Shown here: piece by piece, positions 35,050 to 47,418 of the stretch
How positions within the stretch are numbered: position 1 is the stretch's first letter
Layout: the number at the start of each line of letters is the position of its first letter
Assembly (NCBI GenBank): GCA_035236585.1
Contig: CP141130.1
Coordinates: 31,631,501 to 31,695,500, forward strand
Direction of reading: 5' to 3'
DNA length: 64,000 nucleotides
From: Warburgia ugandensis
Taxonomy: Eukaryota; Streptophyta; Magnoliopsida; Canellales; Canellaceae
Program-made: the position numbers and the translations under genes
The notes under the pieces: model-generated
Databases searched by the model: none
What the model saw: the letters and a program-made list of their open reading frames with translations, nothing else
Told to the model about the DNA's origin: nothing

Positions 35050-35378
35050 TGTTGGGGATTTTCAGTCCCCGCCCAAGATCACACACACACAAACACTGAT
35101 TTTAACGTGGTTTGGCCAATATGCCTACGTCCACGGGAGGAGGAATGATTTCACTATAAAATGCAGGGATTTACAGAGGAATGGTTTGTACTCCTTGCCC
35201 TCTTCGTATCCCTATTTATAGGGAATTTTAGGGCCTGTTTTTCAACACTTTTACAGAGGTCAATGGCCGGTGGCAGTGGCCGACGGCGGTGCCTGCCACA
35301 GTTGAAATCAGTGGCAGCTGATTGCGGCGCCACCATGGTTAAAGTCGGTGGCCGCCTAAAAATGGGGCTGGAACAACA
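35050..35378 (-). repeat. Nested copia 5' LTR
   Basis: 329 bp, termini tgttgggg...caaca, about 92% identical to 30395-30767 outside indels. Most differences are transitions, as expected of methylated repeats. Confidence 0.9.
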
Positions 35379-35383
35379 AATTT
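35379..35383. repeat. Target-site duplication of nested copia, right (aattt)
   Basis: Pairs with 30390-30394. Confidence 0.85.
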
Positions 35384-35900
35384 GCACTCAGACAGAAGTA
35401 ACCCATTGGATGATTTAGTCACTTCAACATGCAGAAAGAAATGCAATGCACCTAGGATTTTGAGTGCATAGTCGAGCCTTGACGAAATGATCAATTGCTC
35501 AGAGTTGTTTCCGGTGATGATGATGTCATCTACACAGATGAGAAAATATAAAATATTGTGTCGATATACAAAGAGAGAGCTATCGGTTTTGGAACTGATG
35601 AAGCCTAACTTGTGTAGTTGCATGCTTAGTTTGGCAAACCAAGCTTAAGAACTTGTTTAGGGCCATAAATCAATTTGTAATGTTTGCCAACATAATCGGA
35701 CCTTAGCTGGTCAATAAACCTCGGAGTTTAAAGCGTATAGACTTAGATAAAAAAAAATCCATTGCTCACGTCCACTTGACTAAGCGGCCATGCGTGATAG
35801 ATGACTACCAATAATACTAAATGAGTATTGTACCCTTCACCACAAGACTAAAAATCTGAGTCATTCATTGTGCCCCTTGGTAATAAGTCTCACTATAATA
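35379..35900 (-). mobile_element. Outer copia element, right part (RT core)
   Basis: The minus strand encodes KLGFISSKTDSSLFVYR, FLICVDDIIITGNN and GLLLSECKF, the copia RT palm. The N-terminal side, with GKHYKLIYGLKQ-like text, runs to about 35880. The reading arrives at the insertion point in RT and is taken up by the left part at 30.18 kb, so this is the target of the nested copia. Confidence 0.82.
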
Positions 35901-37770
35901 CCTTAAATTTTACTTCAATAAGTATGTTATTTTGCTTAGTTATGTCAATGAATATGAACTTCCATAAGTGGTATTGCTATGCGCAAGACTTTGGTTTAGA
36001 GTTCAACGCACCACATAGTTGTTTTTGGCATTTACTTTTTAGAAAACCTTAGATAGAAATGGACGCTTAGATTTACAAGTTAAGCATGATCAAATTCATA
36101 AAGGATTACATGATTAGAAGAGTGCTAAGATACCTTATGATATGGATGGATGGAGTAGAGTTACCTTAAGAGCATGTGAGATTTGGTGATTGGGAAAGAT
36201 GATGAACCACATGAGAGATAAAGGGCTAGGATTGCATCACAATAGACCACCTTGTAGCCAATGCATGAGTGTGCATGATTGGCTAGAAAAACGCATCCCA
36301 CACACACACACACACACACTATGAGAAGAAGGGAGTTTCACGTGGGAGTAGGAGTCTACCATGAAAGAGGCATCTTATTTTTAGCTAAATAAGAGGTGTC
36401 AAGTTTTTAAGTTCTTTTGGAGAGTGGAAAAAACATGAAAACCTAGTGAGTTTTAAGAGAAAATTTCACATGAGATAGGCTAGGAAACACATGTCTTACA
36501 TGGAATAGGAATGTGGTTTAGCATAGAATTAGAAGGTGAAGAGATGAAGGGTTGAGATAGACCCTAAAAACAAGGGAATGAAACGTGGGTTCCTAGGGAG
36601 TTTGAGTGGGAGATAAACCCCAAAACTTTAGGGGGTGAAACTACCATATAATAGGGTGAATCTCACCCGAAAATAGGAGTTGGAAAATTATAAAAATTAG
36701 AGGAGAAACAAGAGAGAAAACTGGAAACAAAGGGAGAGAAGAAAGAAGGAGAAAAATGATGCAGCCAAGGAGAGAGAGGAAAGGAGAAAGAGAGGAAGAG
36801 GAGCAACCAAAGAAGAAGAAATCACAAGTAGGAGGTGTAGAACTTTCTTAGACTTGGATTTTCTAAAATGTTTTCAAAACTTGCTTTCATGAAGATCGCG
36901 CTAGAACACATAGTGAAATCACTCTAGATCTTCCATGCTTGATTGTGCTATGTTTACATCATGTTTTTATAGTCTTTTTAGTGAATTTTATGTGTATAAC
37001 TTAGTTTTTTTCATGTTTTAAGATGGTAAAATTTGTATGGTATTATGGCATACGCATAATTGATCCATGATTTTTGCCCTTACTGATTTCTATTTTTCAT
37101 GCTTAAAGTAGGTGTTGAATCTCTGATTGCTAGCTACTATTAGCAAGCATGTTTGCTGTGAAGTTTACCTGCAATTGCTTTGAAATTAATGCTTGATTTT
37201 ATTAGGCTATCTTATTAATCATTGAAGTTTCATATAGTAGCATTAATTTCATATAGCATACTAAGTGGCAAAGGTTCTAATAGTTAATCCATTGACTGAT
37301 TGACTTATTAGGCTATCTTTTCACTAAAACACATCAGTTAAACAACTTAATAATTCATGCACACATCAGACACCAAAACAGTCTATATCTAGAAGTAGTG
37401 AACATGTAAACACTATAGGAAAGATGTCTATGATTCCATAAACATTCAAGTTACTTAAACTATGTGAATACATAAGATATTAACTCATTTTAACATCTAA
37501 AGAGACTCAAATTCCACCATCTAACATCATTAAATGATCCTATGGAAAACCAATTTAAAATCTTACTATGTCACTAGTTTGGTGACACATTAGTTGATTA
37601 TTTGCTGATGCAAAGTTACTATCAAGAACATGATCTATAAATGTGAAAGTCAAGAGCTTTTATTACTTCATAGAATGTGATTATATGCTTATGATTCATC
37701 ATTGGATGATGTTCATGAAATTGTGTATTTATATGGCTGTATTTTGCCCATATGCTAAAGCATTAAGATT
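35901..37770. other. Unassigned interval
   Basis: No coding domain was found. A CA microsatellite lies at 36301-36320, and a purine-rich stretch at 36690-36830 resembles LTR leader sequence. No paired termini were found. Confidence 0.4.
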
Positions 37771-37833
37771 ATACATACATACATACATACATACATACAT
37801 ACATACATACATACATACATACATACATACATA
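37771..37833. repeat. (ATAC)n microsatellite
   Basis: About 15 uninterrupted units of atac, just upstream of LTR copy A. Confidence 0.95.
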
Positions 37834-38381
37834 GACATGCACTCACCTGATGAAGATGCTTGTATTTGGGCCTTGTATGTATGAGAGCTTTGATATGTAC
37901 AAGTGTGCTATAATATCCTACAACTAGAGTTAGTCGTCCTGAGGGTTATTATAAAATCCCTAATTTTTAAATTCTCAATTTAAATAAATATTAGCATTAT
38001 GTTAATTGAGATGAAAAGAGAATATTGAATTTTCTTTCTTTTATTTAAGTTCTAAGAAATAAAAATATTATTAAAATTAAATCAAGTGTTGAAACTCCAT
38101 CATTGGATTGTACTAAAAAATCCAACAATACTAAGTTTATTGAAATTGGAGTTTGGACGAATAAGTTGTGACTTTTCTCATAAAGGGTAATTTTGTAATT
38201 TTATTAAGTGGGCCCCTCTTATAGAAAGTTGATTTGGACAGTCAAGAGACTCTAAGAAATCATCATGAGTAACATTCATCTCTTTTGTATATACTTATGA
38301 TGTGTAAAATAGTAGGAATATCATAATTGTAACTTTAGAAATATAATAATTAAAAGCAAAATGAAACATCAAAGGAAGAGG

Positions 38382-38398
38382 GCCATTTTGATAATGGC
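38382..38398 (+). promoter_or_regulatory. U3 inverted repeat GCCATT-TTGAT-AATGGC (copy A)
   Basis: Perfect 6-bp arms. Relative to the LARD version both arms differ at the paired position, so the symmetry is kept. Confidence 0.5.
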
Positions 38399-38572
38399 AC
38401 CCCCTCCCCACTTAAGCGAAAATGAAAATAGACCTTTTAATCTGTTGACCTAAACCAAGAGAGAAAAGAAAAGAGAAAATGAAGGAAGAAGAAGGGAAAC
38501 ACAAGAAGAGTAGAAGGAAGAGAGGAAGGAGAGAGAAAGAGAGTGCGGGGGGGAGGTAGATCACTAGGAAAT

Positions 38573-40707
38573 AGCCCAACACCCTCCATATTAACTCTCT
38601 AAGGACTGTATCATAAGCTTTTTCTAAGTTAATAAAGACCATGTGGAGGTTTTTTCTCCTCTCCCTATATTTCTCTATCAATTATCTTAATAAGAAAATA
38701 GCTTCCATGGTAGACCTCCCAGGCATGAAATCAAACTGGTTCTCCGATACACTTGTCTTATACCATAGCCTCTTCTCAATCACTCTTTCAAAAAGTTTCA
38801 TAGTGTGGTTCATAAGTTTGATCCCCCAATAATTAATGCAGCTCTGTACGTCTCCTTTATTCTTATAAATTGATACAATAGAGCTTTTCCTCCATTCACC
38901 TGGCATTTTCTTTGATTTTATAATCTTGTTAAACAACTTAGTCAATCAAACTATTCCAATATCACCTATATGCTTACAAACTTCTATTGGTATAACATCA
39001 GGTTCCATGTCCTTTCCTAGTTTCATCAGTTTCAAGGCTTCTTTCACTTCGGGTATTCTAAACCTACGTTCATATATTTAATGTCCAATGTTATTTAGGT
39101 TTACTATATTTGAATTTTCCTATATTCCCAGAGCCATTGTCATTTAACAATTTTTTAAAGTAAGTTTCCCACCTTTGTTTGATCTTGTCATCTTTTACTA
39201 GTACCCTTTGATCATCACTTCTAATGCACCAAACATGGTCTAAGTCCTTACCCATCTAATCTCTTATTTTTGTGAGTTTAAACACATCTTTTTCACCTTC
39301 TTTTGATCCTAATCTACTATAAAGGTCATCATATGCCTTAGGTTTAACCTCACTTACTATTCTCTTAGTAACCTTTTTAGCATTCTTATACTGTTCATAG
39401 TTTTCATTATTTCTAGTCTTCTACCATACTTTAAAATACACCCGTTTTTCTTCAATAACTTTTTTCACTGTTTCACTCCACAACCATGTTTCCTTTACTA
39501 ATTGTCTTTTACCTTTAGATACTCCTTAGACATCTTTTTCCACTTTCTTAATGGACTCAGCCATATTAGTCCACATTGTGTTTACTTCTATTTCACAATT
39601 CCAATTTCCTTCTACTACCAACTTATTTGTGAATGAGGTTATTCTCTCCTTTTAAGTTCCACCACTTAGTTTTTAGATATTTATTAAGTTCATTTCCTTT
39701 CTTCCATCTTTTAATATAGATATCCATAACCATTAACCTATGTTGTGAGGTTAAACTCTTACTAGTTATCACCTTACAATCCTGACACATTGATCCTTCA
39801 ATATTCCTAAGTAGAAAAAAGTCTATTTGGCCTTTATGGAGTCCACTTTTAAAGGTTGTTAAGTGTTCATCCCTCTTCTTAAATAATCTATCCAAAATTA
39901 TCTCTTGATTATATCTTAGTAACATTTATGATCTGTTCTCCTAGAACAAGTTTTATTATTATAATTCTATCACTGATTCTTTTAACGTTCACAATTTTAT
40001 CCTTTAATTCTTTATCCACAACTATTTCTTTGTCATTTTTGTTATTATCCTTTCCTACATAACAGAGTTTATACCCATCGATTCCTCTAATTTTAGCCCC
40101 TTTCCACTTGGTTTCTTGGATACATGTGATGTTGACTCTCCTATGTTTCATTGTATCTACTAACTTTAGACTATTATCTATTAATGTCCCTATATTTCAT
40201 GTGGCGATATGAATCTTATGCTCTTGAGATAGGCTATTTATCCACGCACTTCTTGCCCTCCATGGCATGAACCCATGCCCACTTTTTACTACGCCTAGAT
40301 TCTGATGCAGCACATCACTTCTAAGGGGACGCTCTAGTAGTGTTGCCCATTTTCCACTACACTCGAAATTAGATGTAGCATGTCGCTTCTTGGGGAATGC
40401 CTTAGTGACCCTTGCTCATTTTTCATTGCACCGAAGATCCGATGCAGCGTGCTTATGGGGGACTCCCTAACTTGAGGGAATGTCAATTTTTGATTCATGT
40501 CATGTTAGGGTTGCCATAGTTTAAATAAGTTGGAGATGATTTTCATTATCTTCTCTTCCTACTTACAAACTAATATACAAATGCATATTCATGTGCAGTA
40601 GGAAAAAATAACAAAAATCAAAATCATTTTCAACTTCTTCCTTGCCGACTGACACCTTATGCAAGACCCCCTCCTTTTTCATCCAGGCTTGGGACTGACA
40701 TAGGCAG
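38573..40707 (-). mobile_element. RTE-type LINE inside LTR copy A, 3' part absent
   Basis: A minus-strand copy of the RTE family. Its 5' end (near 40707) matches the start of the LINE at 43565. Then come one 5' UTR unit, three short repeats (40250-40470), the endonuclease start (VNITCIQETKWKGAK, 39909-40151) and RT up to DLEKAYD and RELIWRVLG near 38573, where it stops inside the RT domain. The ORF is broken by several stops and shifts. Having a 5' end but no 3' end is the reverse of normal LINE truncation and implies a later deletion or rearrangement. Confidence 0.8.
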
Positions 40708-42654
40708 AGTTGGTCGATGATGTGGCAAGAAGGAGAAAATAGAGGGAGAGATGTACAGGGAAGATGATGGTCCCCAAAGAAAATGATGGTTCAGCTCATC
40801 ATTGAGAGATGATTAATACTCACTTACCAGATCATCAATCCGACTACATCTCGCAAGAAAATCAATGGTTGAGCCTCACTCAAGATGTTGAGTTCATTAA
40901 AGAAAATGATGAGCCAAATCGATGATCTAAGCAATTCATTTTCTTCAATAAGAAAAGAGGAAAAAAATCCCTAAGCTCCTTTCTCAATCCAATGACTTAG
41001 TTGAAAAAATTGAAGAGAGAAAGTGATGCAGGTAGGTGACTTTGTCAAAAAAGTGGAGGGGCAGATTGAACAATCTGAATCATTCATCATCTTCCTTGAG
41101 GTGCATGGAGTTAAACCCTTTAAGCAATTTGATGATTGATGAAGTTTTTGGTGGAATCTTGTTGGAACAGCAACAAATAGGCTAGGAAAGAATGTGTGAG
41201 GTGAGATCTATTACTAATCATCCTTAGATTTCAATTTTCAGATCATGCACATAGCAATTGTTAGAATTTCACCTATATCTAAGATTAATCTGATAATATA
41301 TGCTTAAGATCACCTTAATGTAGATGGTATTGATGATCTTAATTTGAAAATATTAAATGAGAGTAAGGATGATGCAATATGGTAGTTGTTAACCATCAGA
41401 TGGCTCGATCAGTGACACATCTAAAGAAATCTACAAAGATCCAAACCTCAATGTCACAATCAGAAGTTAGCTCTATGGTAGAAACAACAAATTTGTAACA
41501 TCTAAGACTAATATCTAGAATCCAACTGTTGCATCATTAAAAAACTGAGAATCAGACCACTATTTCGCTAGGAATCACACAAATCATAGATCTAATATCG
41601 TGAAATAATAGATCAAATTATTGGTCAGATCTCAATAAACTTAATACACTACAATTCAATTATCCAAACCTAGATCTAATAGTGGATTGTGTTAGATTTG
41701 ATCATTTGTGAGATCCAACTCTTCAAAAGGAGATCTACCTATTCGGTCATGGTTAGATATGTAAAGTTGAATTGTGTAATATAGTCCATATGAAATCAAA
41801 TTGGATCTTATTGTTGAATCTCGATCAGGCATATGTATTGGAAGAACATACTACTATTTTACCAAATGCAATAAGATCTGCATATGGAAGTGTAAGGAAA
41901 TCTAATGGTTTGATGATCTAGACCATTAGATCATAATTAAATATAAATATCTAAGTGTATATGATTGTATTAAAAACAAAAATTTTATGCAATCTATAGA
42001 TTGACGTGCACATGGTCAATCTTGAAAAGAAAATGATTAAAGCTAGTGGAAGTTTATGAACTCGTTAGGATGTTCTGACATGTTTAATTTATCTGTATAT
42101 TTCGAATTATGACTAAATTATTAGACCAGCCAAATTAATATGTATCTGATCAAATAAATGTCATAGATTGATTTTTGATAAATAGATAAATAACATGGCT
42201 ACAGATTAGAAATTTCTTATTCTTTATGCATAAAATGAATGATGTATATCTTGATGATGATGATATTAGACAATTACTTTAGTATTCAGATATGATACAG
42301 ATATGGAGTATCCATGATCACTAGTTTAAAATTAGTAACATTTGCATTTTATTATGCATTTCTTGGATTTGATCTCTCATTTCTGTTTGATACGTAATCG
42401 TAATTTGACACATGATTTGTATTTCATCATGTTTTTACCTTCTTGCATGTAATCAGAGTTTGATTCATAATTTATACTTGTGGGTAACTAATGAGGATGG
42501 CCTAAGAAGATGGCTGATGAGGGCAGCCGATAAGAATGGGTGCATGTGGCATTGGCAAGCTTCTAGGTGGCAGGCTTTTAGGTGCTCGAAGTATGGTCGT
42601 GCATTGGGCTGAGATGAATTATGAGCTTATTTTTACATGCATGATTTGATTTGA

Positions 42655-42830
42655 GATTTGGATTTTGGGATGGATTTTCCTATAGTGAGCTAATAGATTC
42701 AGATGTACATTTGGCATGGATTTGCCTATAGTGAGATGATATGCTCTGATATGGATTTGGCATGAATTCATTTGTTGATGAGATAATATGCTCTGATTTG
42801 ATATGGCATGTATTTGCATGATATTGAATC
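42655..42830 (+). repeat. Short tandem repeats in LTR copy A
   Basis: About three variants of a 55-60 bp unit around 'ggcatggatttgcctatagtgag(c/a)t.atatgctctgat'. The complementary units in copy B surround the LARD-2 insertion point. Confidence 0.6.
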
Positions 42831-43234
42831 AAAAAGTGATTCAACTACTTTATCATTTTATCACTAATTTATGCATACCAACAACGTGGATTATCCTTTA
42901 CATGGATATCTTGTGATTGTACATGTACTGATGTTGTACATAGATGAGATTTGACTTGGAATGATGTTGCCTAGTTAGTGATCTGATATATTATTAGATG
43001 GATTAAAATAAATTTGTCTACATCACGAGTTCATATATGATGAGATGCTATGATATGATATTATTTGAAATGATATTGAAATGCATGTGATATGAATGTT
43101 ATCGTATGGTTGAGGTTGTATGAAATTATACTGTTCTTTAGAACAGATTTATGAATGGCCTAGAATCCCATTTGTATTTTGTCTTTATGTATATTGTCAA
43201 ACAAGATGTTCAACACCTACCAAGTACAGGTTTA

Positions 43235-43267
43235 CTAGGACATTGTAAATTATTTACAATGGCTTAG
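43235..43267 (+). other. Conserved LTR-leader hairpin (copy A)
   Basis: 15-bp arms with two mismatches around a 3-nt loop; the core CATTGTAAA-TTA-TTTACAATG is perfect. Confidence 0.6.
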
Positions 43268-43613
43268 GTTTGAAAATAAATTGACTTGAAGGAACCTTGG
43301 AAGTGGACAGCAGTAGGGCGAGATTGTGCTGATGATGTGATATATGACTTCTATTTCATCTTTATAAACATATATTTATGTACATTTATACAATTGCATT
43401 GTGAACTGTGACTGAATAAATTCCTAAAAGCATTAAACATATTCCTTATTGCATTTCAAAATCTATAAAATGTATTTTTGTTGGTAGAGATGGCACTTGG
43501 GTTTTGTAAATATATATATATATATCTTTCACTATTATATTTAAAATGTATTATAAAAACTTGAACTTCGCCAATGTCGGTCCAAAGCCCGGATGAAAAA
43601 GGAGGAGGGTCTT

Positions 43614-43892
43614 GCGTCAGGTGCCAACCGGCAAGGGGGACGTTGAAGATGATTATGTTATTTCTTTCTTACAAATGAATATGCATTTGTATATTAGTTT
43701 GTGAGGAAGAAATGAAAATCATCCCTATCTTCTTAAAATACGGCCACCATTGCGTCAAGTTGCCAGCCTGCAAGGGTTTAGCTGAAGATGAGTTTTGTTA
43801 TTTCTTTTATGCTTGCAAATGAATTGCATTTGTATATTAGTTTGTAAGGAAGAAATGAAAATCATCTTCAGCTTTTTAAAACTACAGCAACC
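43614..43892 (+). repeat. LINE 5' UTR tandem duplication (2 x ~138 bp)
   Basis: Units start at 43614 and 43752. Both contain 'gcgtca(a/g)', 'gttatttctttt', 'gcatttgtatattagtttgt' and 'gaagaaatgaaaatcatc'. The LINE at 40.5 kb has one unit. Confidence 0.8.
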
Positions 43893-43930
43893 CAAACATG
43901 ACATGAATTGAAAACAGACATTCCCTCAAG

Positions 43931-44130
43931 CTAGGACGTTCCCCATAAGCGATGCGCTACATCGGATCCCGAGTGCGGTGAAAAATAGGCAAGGGTTGCT
44001 AGGGCGTTCTCCCAAAAGCAACGCGCTACATCAGATCCCAGGTGTAGTGAAAAGTGGGCAAGGGCTACTAGAGCATCCCCTTGGAAGCAACGCGCTGCAT
44101 CAGAACCCAGGTGCAATGAAAAGTGGACAT
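43931..44130 (+). repeat. LINE N-terminal short repeats (3 x 68-69 bp)
   Basis: Units start at 43931, 43999 and 44068. From 43978 they are read in the frame of the ORF as repeated peptides of about 23 residues resembling KSGQGLLxxPxxSNALHQxPG. The LINE at 40.25-40.47 kb also has three. Confidence 0.8.
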
Positions 44131-47031
44131 GGGTTCACACCATGGAGGTTGAGAAAGGCGGTAGTAAATAGGGTATCTCCAGAACATAAGATTCGCATCA
44201 CTACATGGAATATAGGGACATTAACAGGTAAGAGTTTGGAGTTAGTAGATGTAATGAAATGTAAGACAGTCAACATCGCTTGTATTCAAGAAACCAAGTG
44301 GAAAGGGGCTAAAGCTAAAGAAATAGATGGGTATAAATTATGGTACGTAGGAAAGGAAAATAACAGAAATGGCGTAGGAATAATAGTGGATAAGGAATTA
44401 AAGGATAAAGTTGTGAATGTTAAAAGAATCAGTGATAGAATTATAATAATAATAATTGTTCTAAGAGAGTAGATTATAAATGTTGTAAGTGCATACGCAC
44501 CACAAGTAGGGTTACAAGATATAATCAAGAGATAGTTTTGGGAAGATATGGAGGGAGTCATACAAAAATTTCCCAACACTGAGGGGATATTTATAGGAGC
44601 AAACTTAAATGGCCATGTAAAAAAAGATAAGGAAGGATATGATAGAATACATTGAGGGTATGGTATAGGTGAACGAAATGAGATGGGGGAGAATATCCTT
44701 GATTTTGCTTTGTCATATAACCTGTCCATTGGAAATACACTCTTTAAGAAGGGGGATGAACACTTAATAACCTTTAAAAGTGGACTTCATAAAAGCCAAA
44801 TAGACTTTTTTCTACTTAGGAATAATGAACGATCTATATGTAAGGAATATAAGGTGATACCTGGTGAGAGTTTAACCTCACAACATAGGTTAATGGTTAT
44901 GGATATCCATATTAAAAGATGGAGTAAAAGAATTGAACTTAATACACATCCAAAAACTAAGTGGTGGAACTTAAAAGGAGAGACAATAACCTCATTCAAA
45001 AATAAGTTAATGGTAGAAGGAAATTGGAACTATGAAACAGAAGTAAATACCATGTGGACTAATATGGCTGAGTCCATTACGAAAGTGGCAAAAGATGTCT
45101 TAGGAGTATCTAAAGGTAAAAGGCTATTAGCAAAGGAAATATGGTGGTGGAGTGAAACAGTTCAAAAAGTTATTAAAGAAAAACGGATGGGTTTTAAAGC
45201 TTAGCAGAAGATTAGAAATAATGAAAACTATAAACAATATAAGAATGCTAAAAATGTTGCTAAGAGAATAGTAAGTGAGGCTAAACTTAAAGCATATCAT
45301 GAGCTCTATAATAAATTAGGAACATGAGAAGGTGAGAAAGATGTGTTTAAACTTGCAAAAGTAAGAGAAGAGAAGGGTAAGGACTTAGATCATGTTAGGT
45401 GTATTAGAAGCGATGATCAAAGGGTATTAGTCAAAGAAGAGGAGATCAAACAAAGGTGGGAAACATACTTTCAAAATTTATTAAATGACAATGGCTTTGA
45501 CAATATAGGGATTGAAAATAATATAAATCCAAATAACATTGGATATTATAGATATGAACATAGGATTAGAATACCTGAAGTAAAAGAGGCCTTGAAAAAG
45601 ATGAAATCAGGAAAGGCCATGGGGCCTGATGGTGTACCAATAGAGGTTTGGAAGCATATGGGAGATATTGGGGCAGTTTCGTTGACCAAGTTATTTAACA
45701 AGGTTATAAAATCAAAGAAAATGTCTGATGAGAGGAGGAAAAGCTCTCTTGTACCAATCTATAAGAATAAAGGTGACATTCAGAGCTGCACTAATTATCG
45801 AGGGATCAAACTTATAAGCCACACCATGAAACTTTTTGAAAGAGTGATTGAAAAGAGGCTACGACATGAAACAAGTGTATCAGAGAATCAATTTGGTTTC
45901 ATGCGTGGGAGGTCTACCATGGAAGCTATTTTCTTACTAAGACAATTAGTAAAGAAATATAGGGAGAGGAGGAAATACCTACATATGGTCTTTATCGATT
46001 TAGAGAAAGCTTATGATAAAGTCCCTAGAGAATTAATATGGAGGGTGTTGGGTGGTAAGGGGGTTTCTCAGGGGTATAGGGATATAATTAAAGATATGTA
46101 TGAGAGAGCAGTAACAAATGTTAAGACCACTAGTTGCGTGACTGGTGATTTTCCTGTCACTGTAGGATTGCACCAAGGATCAGCATTGAGTCAATACCTC
46201 TTCACATTAGTTATGGATGAGTTAACAAAACATATGCATGAGGAGATTCCCTGGTACATGCTATTTGCAGATGATATAGTCTTACTTGATGAGACAAGGG
46301 AGGGTGTAAACATAAAGCTAGAGTTATGGAGAGAAGCATTAGAATCTGAATGATTTAAAATTAGCCAAACTAAGACAGAATATATGGAATGTAATTTTAG
46401 TAAGGAGAGTAAGAGTGGAACACCAGTCAAGATTGATAACCAAGAAGTCCCCGTGAAAGACCTCTTTCGGTACTTAGGATCATTTATCCATGAGAGTGGA
46501 GAGATTGAGAGGGAGGTTACCCAGAGAATCCAAGCAGGTTGGAACAAATGAAGATGTGGATTTGGAGTTTTATGTGATCGGCAGGTGGCACTCAAACTAA
46601 AAGGAAAGTTCTATGGGATGGCTACAAGGCTGGCCATGCTCTATGGATCAGAGTGTTGGCCAGTTAAGGAACATAATACTCATAGGATGAGCGCCGGAGA
46701 AATAAGGATGTTGAGATGGATGAGTCGTAAGACAAGAAAGGACAGAATTAGAAATGAAAATATAGAGAAAATTTAGGGGTAGCACTAATAGGTAATAAGA
46801 TAAGGGAGATTGGACTTAGATGGTTTGGACATATCCAAAGGATACCAACAACGGCACTAGCTAGAAGGAGTAAGGAAATACAAGTAGAAGGTTCTAAAAG
46901 GGCAAGGGGAAGGCCCAAAAGAACGTGGATAGAAGTGGTGAGCAAAGATTTGAAAACTTTGGGACTAAATGAAACCATGGTATTTAATAGAGTGGAATGG
47001 AGGAATAAGATTCATGTGGCCGACCCCTAAT
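43978..47031 (+). pseudogene. LINE ORF: endonuclease and reverse transcriptase
   Basis: The ORF opens at ATG 43978 or upstream. The endonuclease (44160-44960) shows ITTWNIGTLTG, IACIQETKWKG, GYKLWYVGKENNRNGVGI, VVSAYAPQ and HRLMVMDIHIKR. RT (45343-46353) shows GKAMGPDGVPIEVWKHMG, SLVPIYKNKGDIQSCTNYRGI, RSTMEAIFLLRQL, MVFIDLEKAYDKVPREL, GLHQGSALSQYLFTLVMD and MLFADDIVLLDE, including the catalytic ADD. The C-terminal region has YGSECWPVKEHNTHRM and RGRPKRTWIEV. In-frame stops lie near 44470, 44534, 44654, 45202, 45325, 46351 and 46548, and a shift near 46775 moves the last 80 codons to another frame. Several stops replace a conserved Gln, Arg or Trp by one transition, as expected of methylated DNA. 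Confidence 0.9.
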
Positions 47032-47061
47032 TGGGATAAGGTCTTGATGATGATGATGATT

Positions 47062-47240
47062 ATAAAAACCTGGGGTGTCACATAATTTTTGAAAAACTTT
47101 AAACATTTCCTTATTGCATTTTAGAATCCCTGAAATGTATTTTTGTTGGTAGAGCTGACACTCAGGTTTTGTAAAAACAAATATACCTAACAATGCCTTC
47201 TATTGTTAGTATTTAAAAAGTGTTATAAAAACTCGAGGCG
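47062..47240 (+). repeat. Fragment of a Tekay-type LTR 3' end
   Basis: Same strand as copy A and about 80% similar to 43430-43564 ('ccttattgcatt', 'gtatttttgttggtagag', 'gttataaaaact'). It ends in gaggcgtca, like an LTR terminus. Its divergence from copy A is too great for a LINE target duplication. Confidence 0.5.
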
Positions 47241-47387
47241 TCATAGCTCATAGTTTAATTGTATAAGTGTACATTAATATATGTCCAGAAAATATCAAAT
47301 AGAAGTTATATACTTACATTGTCAGCACAATCTCCCGCTATTGTTGTCTACATTCAAGGTTCCTTCAAGGAAATTTCTATTCAAACC

Positions 47388-47418
47388 TGAGACATTGTAA
47401 ACAATTTACAATGTCTCA
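47388..47418 (-). other. Conserved LTR-leader hairpin (copy B)
   Basis: Perfect 14-bp arms TGAGACATTGTAAA/TTTACAATGTCTCA with a 3-nt loop. Confidence 0.65.

Larger units (their letters stand above)
30395..35378 (-). mobile_element. Nested Tnt1-like Ty1/copia retrotransposon
   Basis: A 4984-bp minus-strand element with LTRs at 30395-30767 and 35050-35378, a polypurine tract, an initiator-Met primer site, the 5-bp duplication aattt, and gag, protease, integrase, reverse transcriptase and RNase H in canonical copia order. The RT/RNase H boundary text (ASAIGSLMYAMVC, RPDIAYAVG, HWNAVKWILRYL) closely resembles tobacco Tnt1, placing it in the Tork/Tnt1 lineage. All parts are present, but the coding region is broken in roughly ten places. 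A hand count of about 8% LTR difference suggests a few million years at usual plant rates. Confidence 0.92.
37940..43564 (+). repeat. Tekay-type long LTR, copy A
   Basis: About 3.5 kb of LTR once the LINE at 38573-40707 is subtracted. The U3 has the 'actaag..ttgaaattggagttt' block and the inverted repeat at 38382. The middle (41200-42000) aligns with the complement of copy B (about 56900-57800). The 3' part carries the leader hairpin at 43235 and ends near 43564 where the RTE LINE starts. No internal region follows. The exact 5' terminus is uncertain. Confidence 0.7.
43565..47060 (+). mobile_element. RTE-type LINE, near full length
   Basis: A 3.5-kb plus-strand element: 5' UTR with two tandem units, three in-frame short repeats, one ORF with apurinic endonuclease then reverse transcriptase, a short 3' UTR (gacccctaattgggataagg) and a (GAT)n tail at 47047-47061. 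Single-ORF structure, EN-RT order and a microsatellite tail instead of poly-A define the plant RTE clade. Nearly the whole ORF is still in one frame, with a handful of stops and one shift, so this copy is the youngest of the three LINEs here but inactive. Confidence 0.9.

Noticed and set aside
43401-47240. 47062-47240 as a long target duplication of the LINE at 43565
   Set aside because: It is only about 80% similar to the left flank and much longer than LINE target duplications, so it is better read as a separate LTR fragment.
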